NCBI GenBank assembly: GCA_002319875.1 | Contig: DCFS01000222.1 | Location: 1-5,341 of the forward strand | Length of the DNA stretch: 5,341 bases | Reading direction: 5' to 3' | Source: Treponema sp. UBA1798 | Lineage (GTDB): Bacteria; Spirochaetota; Spirochaetia; Treponematales; Treponemataceae | Shown: in pieces, positions 1-4,885 of the stretch | Layout of the letters: every line of letters begins with the position of its first letter | Numbering within the stretch: the first letter of the stretch is position 1 | Made by a program: the position numbers and the translations under genes | Notes under the pieces: generated by a model | The model's database searches: none | What the model was told of the DNA's origin: nothing | Seen by the model: only the letters and a program-made list of their open reading frames with translations

Positions 1-16
1 CAATGTATTCTCCTTT
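1..16 (-). promoter_or_regulatory. Shine-Dalgarno site and probable TTG start of a leftward gene running off the window
   Basis: Read on the minus strand, positions 16 to 10 are AAAGGAG, a near-perfect Shine-Dalgarno sequence. After a 6-base spacer comes TTG at positions 3 to 1, so a leftward gene probably begins exactly at the window edge. An alternative ATG at 29-27 reads through the same site but has no ribosome binding site of its own. Nothing can be said about the product, because only the start codon would be inside the window. Confidence 0.5.
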
Positions 17-54
17 CCGCTCCGGGCATGATTAAAGAAAACAAGTTGTTTGTA

Positions 55-96
55 AAAATAAAACTTTGAACTGATAATGTCATTGACAAATATCAA
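55..96 (-). promoter_or_regulatory. Candidate class II CRP/FNR-type promoter for the leftward edge gene
   Basis: The minus strand at 96-83 reads TTGAT-ATTT-GTCAA, matching the FNR consensus TTGAT-N4-ATCAA at 9 of 10 specified positions. The centre of this palindrome (89.5) is 32 bp upstream of the centre of a -10-like TATTTT at 60-55. That equals the -41.5 placement of class II CRP/FNR activated promoters. No good -35 hexamer is visible, as expected for an activator-dependent promoter. Transcription would start near 48, giving a leader of about 45 nt before the Shine-Dalgarno/TTG at the edge. The motif and spacing are seen directly; the function is inferred. Confidence 0.45.
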
Positions 97-150
97 TAAT
101 AGAAGGGAACTGATTGTTATCGGAACGATTTCAAAAATTACGCTACTATT

Positions 151-1860
151 TCAATTCGTTTTTTTTATCCTGCTCAACGTTTCAGGTGTGATTCCCAGAT
201 ACGAAGCGATATCCTGTCCGCGAAGGTAACTTACGATATCACTTTCATCCTGTATAAATTTTTCATAACGTTTCGTTGCATTACGAGTCAAAAGAGAAAA
301 ACCATGCTGTTGCAGTCTGCAAAACCGGTATTTGTCAAGATAATACAGAAGTTTAAAAGCCGCAGGATCATCCGAAGCCCGACGCATGAACCGGTTCTGT
401 TCGATAACGAGAACTCTGCCTGATACTATGTTTTCAATGACTATCTCATCTGCCGCAAAACACTCGGTAAAGGTCAGGGAATCGATAAAATACCCGGGAC
501 GGAGATACTCAAGCGTATATTCGCGGCCGGCAGGCGATATATAATATACCCGGAACAGTCCATCAATAATAAAAGCAAATGTCGGAAGAAGTGTTCCATA
601 TTCGAAAAAATGATCACCGGCAGAATACTTGCAGATTTTTCCATTTTCTTCTACATAGTCAAGCAGCTCTGACATGCCGGAGATAGTATCTTCATATCGT
701 GCTGCGAATGTCTTCATAGGGCTGTCCGCATTTTTTTCTGTCCCTTTTTCGGCCTGCTGACGCAAGCTGGCAGACACGTCCGCTATTATACTGGCATAAT
801 GAATTCTGTTTTTACCCCATAGACAGGAAGACGCATGAACTTCGACTTTTTTTTTACCGCCATCTGCTGTTCTATGTACTACGTGAAATATGAATTCGTT
901 CTTCTCTCTTTCTTCTCCAAGAATAGTTCTTATAACCTCCGGAGGATTCATGCTTATTTCATAAATTGTTTTTTTTAGGAATTCACTGCTTGTCCAGCCA
1001 TAAAATTTGACAGCAGCCTTGTTAACTTCAAGTATTCTACCAGAAGCACACTCAATAACCATTTTTACCGGTTTATTTTCAAAAAAATACCGGTACAGAG
1101 GAAGAAGTTCGTGTAGATATTCTGCTGCCGCATCTGCAAGAAGTTCCGCGGTAACAATAATAAAGTCCTGACCGCTTCTGGCCCATACGCAGGTATATTG
1201 TTTCGCGGGAAACTTGGCATCAAGTACCATTTTAACGGGTAGCCCTGTCTTCCATACCGTATTGCAGGCAGAAATAAGTACATCAAAATGCTGATACATA
1301 GTCCGGGATAAACGGGAAAAATTTTCCAAGGTTACTATTTTCGGGAATTCCCGGATAAATGCAGAATTTGCCCTGTAATACTCAAGATCTGAGATCTCTC
1401 TGTCACCATCGAATACCGGTTTGAAACAGCAGATCAGCTTGTCAGAATGCTGATAATGTAATTCAAAGTAATCTGCGCTTTCGTTTGCAGTATGTACAGA
1501 TCTGCCGGTTGTGTTTTTCAGATACTCCATGAATTCCTGTTCAGAATTTTTTAATGCAGATTTCCCGCTTTCCGTTATACTCACAAGGACCGTACGCCGG
1601 TCACTCCTTTTAATATTTTTATACAGAAAATTACGGCATTTCAGATCAGATAAAATTCTTGAAGTATCTGTCACTGGTATATTAAGGTCGCGTGCTATAG
1701 TGCTTATTGAAACAGCGCGATTGTGCAGGATATAGTGAAGCAGATACGTCTCCTTCCATGAAAGGGTACCTGACATTTTTTTTTCATGGAAATTCAACAT
1801 AGTAAAAAAATCAAAAAGTTGAGAGAATTCAGTCTCTTGTGTTCCCATTCCGACATCCAT
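151..1860 (-). CDS. Composite transcriptional regulator: MarR winged helix + PAS(-like) domains + CRP/FNR-type effector domain and HTH
   Basis: Probably a cytoplasmic sensor-regulator. The residue numbers here count from an upstream in-frame TTG at 1902 (583 aa); the ATG at 1860, residue 15, gives 569 aa. Residues about 45-130 form a MarR-type winged helix, with wing motif SDRRTVLVSIT (100-110). Residues about 150-255 look like a degenerate PAS domain. Residues 276-378 are a canonical PAS domain, with SGRILEVNKAAVKFYGW. Residues about 410-510 are a CRP-like beta-roll (SAGDHFFEYGTLLP, IIDGLFRVYYISPAGRE), and 535-583 a short CRP-type HTH ending in TPETLSRI. The beta-roll lacks the RSA phosphate-binding cassette of cAMP-binding CRP, and no FNR-type Fe-S cysteine cluster is visible, so the ligand is unknown. 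All candidate starts have weak ribosome binding sites; ATG 1848 is another possibility. The XRE gene lies 75 bp upstream on the same strand and may be cotranscribed. Domain calls are by eye. Confidence 0.85.
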   Translation of the reverse strand: MDVGMGTQETEFSQLFDFFTMLNFHEKKMSGTLSWKETYLLHYILHNRAVSISTIARDLNIPVTDTSRILSDLKCRNFLYKNIKRSDRRTVLVSITESGKSALKNSEQEFMEYLKNTTGRSVHTANESADYFELHYQHSDKLICCFKPVFDGDREISDLEYYRANSAFIREFPKIVTLENFSRLSRTMYQHFDVLISACNTVWKTGLPVKMVLDAKFPAKQYTCVWARSGQDFIIVTAELLADAAAEYLHELLPLYRYFFENKPVKMVIECASGRILEVNKAAVKFYGWTSSEFLKKTIYEISMNPPEVIRTILGEEREKNEFIFHVVHRTADGGKKKVEVHASSCLWGKNRIHYASIIADVSASLRQQAEKGTEKNADSPMKTFAARYEDTISGMSELLDYVEENGKICKYSAGDHFFEYGTLLPTFAFIIDGLFRVYYISPAGREYTLEYLRPGYFIDSLTFTECFAADEIVIENIVSGRVLVIEQNRFMRRASDDPAAFKLLYYLDKYRFCRLQQHGFSLLTRNATKRYEKFIQDESDIVSYLRGQDIASYLGITPETLSRIKKTN

Positions 1861-1879
1861 TGTATTTTTATATACTGTT

Positions 1880-1907
1880 ATTAAAATATAAGGTACTTGC
1901 AAAACAA
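1880..1907 (-). promoter_or_regulatory. Weak promoter candidate between the XRE gene and the composite regulator
   Basis: On the minus strand, TTGTTT (1907-1902) is followed after 16 bases by TTTAAT (1885-1880). The 75-bp gap is strongly AT-rich, with no visible terminator, so either an internal promoter or read-through from the XRE gene is possible. The hexamers are far from consensus, so this is a low-confidence call. Confidence 0.25.
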
Positions 1908-1935
1908 CGTTACTATTTTGCCCAAGCCTTATATA

Positions 1936-2160
1936 TTACATACCGAAAAAATCTTTTACATCGACATCCAAGGCTGAAGACAGGCGGAAAAGAACCGTTA
2001 ATGTCGGAACTTTTTTTTTCGTTTCTATATAATAAATATAGCTGCGCGATAAATTGGCTCTGTCTGCGAGATCTTCTATGGATATATTTCTGGAAATACG
2101 TAAAAGTCGTATCCTTTCAAGGACGCCGGATACTCTGGCATCTATTTCTCTTTGACTCAC
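1936..2160 (-). CDS. Small XRE-family HTH transcriptional regulator
   Basis: A 74-residue protein made almost entirely of one Cro/C1-type helix-turn-helix domain. The motif is ISIEDLADRANLSRSYIYYIE, helix 2 to recognition helix, followed by a KKKVPTLTVLFRLSSALDVDVKDFF tail split here as KKKVPTLTVLFRL and SSALDVDVKDFF, typical of XRE repressors. It presumably binds DNA as a dimer and represses its own promoter and the divergent one. The GTG at 2160 gives the usual family size. Extending to an in-frame TTG at 2223 would add 21 unlikely residues encoded by the operator DNA. The GTG lies inside one of the two near-palindromes, has no Shine-Dalgarno site, and would be close to the 5' end of the transcript. 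The composite regulator follows 75 bp downstream on the same strand. Codons for KKK form a run of nine A. Confidence 0.75.
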   Translation of the reverse strand: MSQREIDARVSGVLERIRLLRISRNISIEDLADRANLSRSYIYYIETKKKVPTLTVLFRLSSALDVDVKDFFGM

Positions 2161-2181
2161 TATAGAGAGTGTAATTATAAT
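2152..2181 (+). promoter_or_regulatory. Strong sigma-A-type rightward promoter inside the operator region
   Basis: TTGACT (2152-2157, 5 of 6 matches) and TATAAT (2176-2181, 6 of 6) are separated by 18 bp, with predicted initiation near 2188. The -10 lies in the octamer ATTATAAT (2174-2181), which is its own reverse complement, so the minus strand also carries a perfect TATAAT at 2179-2174. That one could start the XRE transcript near 2167, although no good -35 is seen in that direction. One operator arm overlaps the rightward -35 and spacer; the other lies just downstream of the start. Confidence 0.6.
2155..2170. promoter_or_regulatory. Operator-like near-palindrome, left copy
   Basis: ACTCACTATAGAGAGT is symmetric at 7 of its 8 base pairs (ACTC-n-CTATAG-n-GAGT). 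Its exact reverse complement recurs at 2196-2211, 41 bp away centre to centre. It overlaps the -35 region of the rightward promoter and the GTG start of the XRE gene, as expected for an autoregulatory operator. Binding by the adjacent XRE protein is inferred. Confidence 0.6.
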
Positions 2182-2195
2182 TTTAGAGGTTCGCG

Positions 2196-2211
2196 ACTCT
2201 CTATAGTGAGT
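2196..2211. promoter_or_regulatory. Operator-like near-palindrome, right copy
   Basis: ACTCTCTATAGTGAGT is the exact reverse complement of the 2155-2170 element and is itself symmetric at 7 of 8 base pairs. It lies just downstream of the predicted rightward start site and in the -35 region for leftward transcription. The 41-bp spacing is close to four helical turns, so two dimers would sit on the same DNA face. Confidence 0.6.
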
Positions 2212-2225
2212 TTTTCGATTCAAAA

Positions 2226-2451
2226 ATGAAAGAATGGAGCAAACATCCCCCCGGATCAGAATACCTCAGACTGATAAAGCTCAGGCAGGTTTTTGAAGAG
2301 AAAGCGTTTACCTGCAAGGTTCCCGGATATGCTCACGACTTTTTAACCAGATCCACTATTGAACAATTCGTCTGTGGCAATAACTATCGGTGTGTATGGA
2401 TATTTCGTGAAAGTCCCCTTCGTATACGACAAAAAAGAAACTGAAAGCTGA
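2226..2451 (+). pseudogene. Short unrecognised ORF, possibly a frameshifted or decayed gene
   Basis: An ATG at 2226 opens 72 codons ending at 2444. The product starts MKEWSKHPPGSEYLRLIKLR and is not recognised. The second half of this frame (FVCGNNYRCVWIFRESPLRI) is unlike a normal protein. The +1 frame from about 2362 instead reads NNSSVAITIGVYGYFVKVPF followed by VYDKKETES and a stop at 2449-2451, which looks more natural. One frameshift near 2350-2362 would therefore give a 75-80 residue product. The rightward promoter at 2152-2181 would transcribe it, but the ATG has no Shine-Dalgarno site. It could equally be a remnant or non-coding. The opposite strand also has short open stretches here, so the evidence is weak. 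Confidence 0.3.
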
Positions 2452-2501
2452 CACATCATATAAACTTCCAAATCTGTCATGCCCCTTGCATCAAGACCAA
2501 C

Positions 2502-2524
2502 TTGAATCAAACCTCATGATTCAA
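2502..2524. repeat. Inverted repeat upstream of the AraC gene
   Basis: TTGAATCA (2502-2509) and TGATTCAA (2517-2524) are a perfect 8-bp inverted repeat with a 7-base spacer. It is AT-rich and lacks a following T-tract, so an operator is more likely than a terminator. Its right arm overlaps the possible -35 (TTCAAT, 2520-2525) of a weak AraC promoter. Confidence 0.4.
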
Positions 2525-2548
2525 TAGCATAATCAGATATGATAGAAT
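2520..2548 (+). promoter_or_regulatory. Possible promoter of the AraC-family gene
   Basis: TTCAAT (2520-2525) and TAGAAT (2543-2548) are separated by 17 bp. Initiation near 2555 would leave a leader of about 56 nt containing the 2575-2592 inverted repeat. TATGAT at 2538-2543 is an alternative -10. Both matches are moderate. Confidence 0.35.
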
Positions 2549-2574
2549 AAAGTAAAATGCTTCAGCAATAAACT

Positions 2575-2592
2575 ACGAATCTAGGTATTCGT
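2575..2592. repeat. Inverted repeat in the AraC leader
   Basis: ACGAAT (2575-2580) and ATTCGT (2587-2592) are a perfect 6-bp inverted repeat around a 6-base spacer, 8 bases upstream of the Shine-Dalgarno site. It could be an autoregulatory site or a small hairpin near the ribosome binding site. It is short enough to be chance. Confidence 0.3.
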
Positions 2593-2600
2593 GTAATCCT

Positions 2601-2606
2601 GGAGGA
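2601..2606 (+). promoter_or_regulatory. Shine-Dalgarno site of the AraC-family gene
   Basis: GGAGGA lies 4 bases before the ATG at 2611 and fixes that start codon. It is the strongest ribosome binding site in the window apart from the one at the left edge. Confidence 0.8.
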
Positions 2607-2610
2607 AAGC

Positions 2611-3444
2611 ATGGTAACAGATATAGTATGCCAAATACATTATTGCAAGAGGCGAAAATTAAAAGATCCTGTAATAGTTTCGTCCGGAATTACAAGGACA
2701 TTGCAACATCACGAAATGATCTTTATCTGCGACGGAAGCGGTCATATCGTGATTGGAAGAACCAGATATCCGATAGAAAAGGGAATGCTGTTCTATATTC
2801 CACCAGGTGTCCGGCAAACGATCGAACCATGTGTTCATAATCATCCGGAACACTATATGACAGTACATTTCAGCAGCGCGCGAATGGTGCGAGACTCTGA
2901 GGGGACATGGAAGTACCAGGAGAGTATCCAAAACTTACATCAGCCGTTGGCTCAGAAAATAACAGCCTGTACACCTCTGGAAGAACTGTTTGGAAAACTT
3001 TTGGACACCTGGGATGGCAAGGGGCAAAGTTATGAGTTCGTTGCATCAACATTACTCCGGCAATTGCTTATCTGGATTACTCAAAACAATATAAAGCAGA
3101 GTAAAAAACATGCTATGTCTGTGAAGGTTGACCGGATAATAGAATATATGCGTCAGAACATTAACAGAAAAATTACTTTAGAGGAATTATCCGGGATGGC
3201 AAAATTATCCACATTTTATTTATCCAGAGAATTCAAAGAGGCAACGGGTTATCCAGTCATTATGTATTTCAATAAAATGAAAATTGAAAAGGCAAAAGAG
3301 CTGCTCATTGAGGATAATAAAAAGGTGAAAGAAGCAGCATATGAGTTGGGATACACTAACGAATTTTATTTCAGCAGGATATTTAAGAGAATAGAAGGAG
3401 TAAGCCCAAAAGAATTTTACAGCAAGAATGTGTATGAATTTTAA
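2611..3444 (+). CDS. AraC/XylS-family transcriptional regulator with N-terminal cupin domain
   Basis: A 277-residue cytoplasmic DNA-binding protein of normal family length. Residues about 28-90 form an AraC-type cupin effector domain, with GSGHIVIGRTRYPIEKG followed by IPPGVRQTIEP (64-73) as the typical beta-strand pattern. Residues about 171-272 are the double HTH domain. The first HTH is ITLEELSGMAKLSTFYLSRE (188-207). The second, with the family signature, is KEAAYELGYTNEFYFSRIFK (240-259), followed by GVSPKEF. The ATG is set by a GGAGGA site. A MATE transporter starts 67 bp downstream on the same strand without an obvious terminator, so the regulator probably acts on the transporter promoter or is cotranscribed with it. 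The effector is unknown; a small molecule bound by the cupin is expected from the family. Confidence 0.93.
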   Translation: MVTDIVCQIHYCKRRKLKDPVIVSSGITRTLQHHEMIFICDGSGHIVIGRTRYPIEKGMLFYIPPGVRQTIEPCVHNHPEHYMTVHFSSARMVRDSEGTWKYQESIQNLHQPLAQKITACTPLEELFGKLLDTWDGKGQSYEFVASTLLRQLLIWITQNNIKQSKKHAMSVKVDRIIEYMRQNINRKITLEELSGMAKLSTFYLSREFKEATGYPVIMYFNKMKIEKAKELLIEDNKKVKEAAYELGYTNEFYFSRIFKRIEGVSPKEFYSKNVYEF

Positions 3445-3511
3445 ATATGTGTATGGCTTTCAGCTCTCTTAAACTTTAAAATACATTTTGTGTTGAGGGG
3501 TCACCACCATC

Positions 3512-4885
3512 TTGCCGGAAACAATAAATAATAAAGGGACATACACACTGGAATCCGCGTCCGTTCCTATAGCCATTGCGACACTTGCGATTCCAACAAT
3601 TATCAGTCAGATCATTACGATGGTTTATAACCTTGCAGACACATGGTTTTTAGGTCAGCTTGGCGATAATAACCTGGTGGCAGCTGTCACCATCGCTTAT
3701 CCGCTTTTTATCGGATTAACGGCAATTGCCAATCTGTTTGGCATCGGTGGCGGAAGTTTAATTTCCAGTGCGCTGGGTCGGAAAGATTATAGTCTGGTTA
3801 AAAAACTTTCCTCCTTTTGTTTTTGGGCGACCATCGGTGTGACTGCTATCTTATCAGCTTTATTTTTTGTCGGTAGCAAGCCGTTCATGATGCTGTTGGG
3901 TGCAGATACGGATACTCTTCCATACGTTCATGACTATCTTTTCTGGACGTTTGCGATTGGTGGAATTCCAACTGTGTTGAATATGCTTTTGGCTCATCTT
4001 CTTCGCGCTGTCGGGTCATCAAAACAAGCAGCTCTCGGCATGTCGCTGGGTGGCATGCTCAATATCATTCTCGACCCGCTGTTTATTTTTTCATGGGGAC
4101 TCGGGATGAGTATTGCGGGGGCTGCGCTGGCCACCTGTATCTCCAATGTTGTTGCGACCTGTTATTTTCTGTTTTTCTTCTGGAAAAAGCACAGAAAGAG
4201 CGTCCTCTCTCTGCATCCGGGAGATTTCCTGTGCGGAAAAAAAGCGGCTGAACAGGTGTTTTATGTCGGCATACCATCTGCCTTACAGGTACTCCTTTCT
4301 GTAATTTCTAACGCGGTGCTGAACAGTCTTATGTCCGCCTATACCTCAACGGCTGTGGCTGCTCTCGGAATCGTCAAGAAGGTGGATATGGTTCCCACCA
4401 GCATCGTGCAAGGTTTATCCAACGGCGTGCTGCCTCTGTTAGCGTATAATTACGGTTCCAATAACCGGAAGCGCATGAACCTGACATTAAAATACTCACT
4501 GATTATTTGCATCATCTTTACAGGGGCGTGCCTTGCGTGTCTGGAAATATTCGCGCCGGAACTTGTCCGTTTCTTTATCAATCAACCGGCGACTATCGCC
4601 TGTGGTTCGTCATTTATGCGCCTGCACTGCATGGCTATGCCATTCATCTCTGTCACGCTTTTATGCACGGCATTGTTTCAGGCAACGAGTCAGGGAGGAA
4701 AAGCGCTGTTTCTGTCTCTGTTCCGTAAGGGTATTATCGACGTGCCGCTGATGATTCTTATGAATATACTGATTCCCATGACGGGCCTGATGATGGTGCA
4801 GCCGATCCTTGATTTTCTATGCGCATCAATTGCGTTTATCATATATTTGTCTTTCTTAAAAAAAAAAGGAATGAGTGAAATATGA
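3512..4885 (+). CDS. MATE-family efflux transporter (DinF/MepA-like)
   Basis: A 457-residue inner-membrane antiporter with about twelve hydrophobic segments arranged as two six-helix halves, the normal size and layout for the MATE family. These proteins export cationic drugs or metabolites using a Na+ or H+ gradient. Family-like features include LAIPTIISQ in helix 1, the N-L-A-D-T-W-F-L-G segment (40-48, Asp43), ILDPLFIF in the first half (Asp188) and LAYNYGSNN (310-318). The start is TTG at 3512: an in-frame stop lies at 3494-3496, the next ATG is 41 codons in and would remove helix 1, and GAGGGG (3495-3500) can serve as ribosome binding site, though its 11-base spacing is long. The stop overlaps the next gene's ATG. 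A run of ten A (4858-4867) lies just before the end. The substrate cannot be told from sequence. Confidence 0.93.
   Translation: MPETINNKGTYTLESASVPIAIATLAIPTIISQIITMVYNLADTWFLGQLGDNNLVAAVTIAYPLFIGLTAIANLFGIGGGSLISSALGRKDYSLVKKLSSFCFWATIGVTAILSALFFVGSKPFMMLLGADTDTLPYVHDYLFWTFAIGGIPTVLNMLLAHLLRAVGSSKQAALGMSLGGMLNIILDPLFIFSWGLGMSIAGAALATCISNVVATCYFLFFFWKKHRKSVLSLHPGDFLCGKKAAEQVFYVGIPSALQVLLSVISNAVLNSLMSAYTSTAVAALGIVKKVDMVPTSIVQGLSNGVLPLLAYNYGSNNRKRMNLTLKYSLIICIIFTGACLACLEIFAPELVRFFINQPATIACGSSFMRLHCMAMPFISVTLLCTALFQATSQGGKALFLSLFRKGIIDVPLMILMNILIPMTGLMMVQPILDFLCASIAFIIYLSFLKKKGMSEI

Noticed and set aside
112..130. Imperfect inverted repeat (ATTGTT/AACGAT) after the composite regulator stop, as a terminator
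   Set aside because: The stem is about 5 of 6 pairs, with no T-tract on the minus strand after it, so it is too weak to call.
1861..1902. N-terminal extension of the composite regulator to TTG at 1902
   Set aside because: It has no Shine-Dalgarno site and its AT-rich codons look like intergenic DNA. The ATG at 1860 (or 1848) is preferred, although those sites are also weak.
1839..2165. 108-codon plus-strand ORF
   Set aside because: It runs opposite the XRE gene and the start of the composite regulator, has no ribosome binding site and an unnatural composition, so it is a shadow ORF.
2154..2170. Resemblance to a T7 phage promoter (GACTCACTATAG)
   Set aside because: Only 12 of 17 core positions match, the upstream part is unrelated, and the sequence is explained by the symmetric operator repeated at 2196-2211.
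2155..2215. Rho-independent terminator: 16-bp stem followed by five T
   Set aside because: The loop is 25 bases, the stem is under half GC, no gene ends just upstream on the plus strand, and a strong promoter lies within the structure. A paired operator fits better.
2659..3052. Two minus-strand ORFs (90 and 60 codons) within the AraC gene
   Set aside because: They lie antisense to a clearly recognised AraC protein, with no ribosome binding sites and no recognisable domains.
3445..3511. Promoter for the MATE gene (TAAAAT at 3477-3482)
   Set aside because: No -35-like hexamer is found at 16-18 bp spacing. AraC-activated promoters can lack one, but nothing positive supports it.
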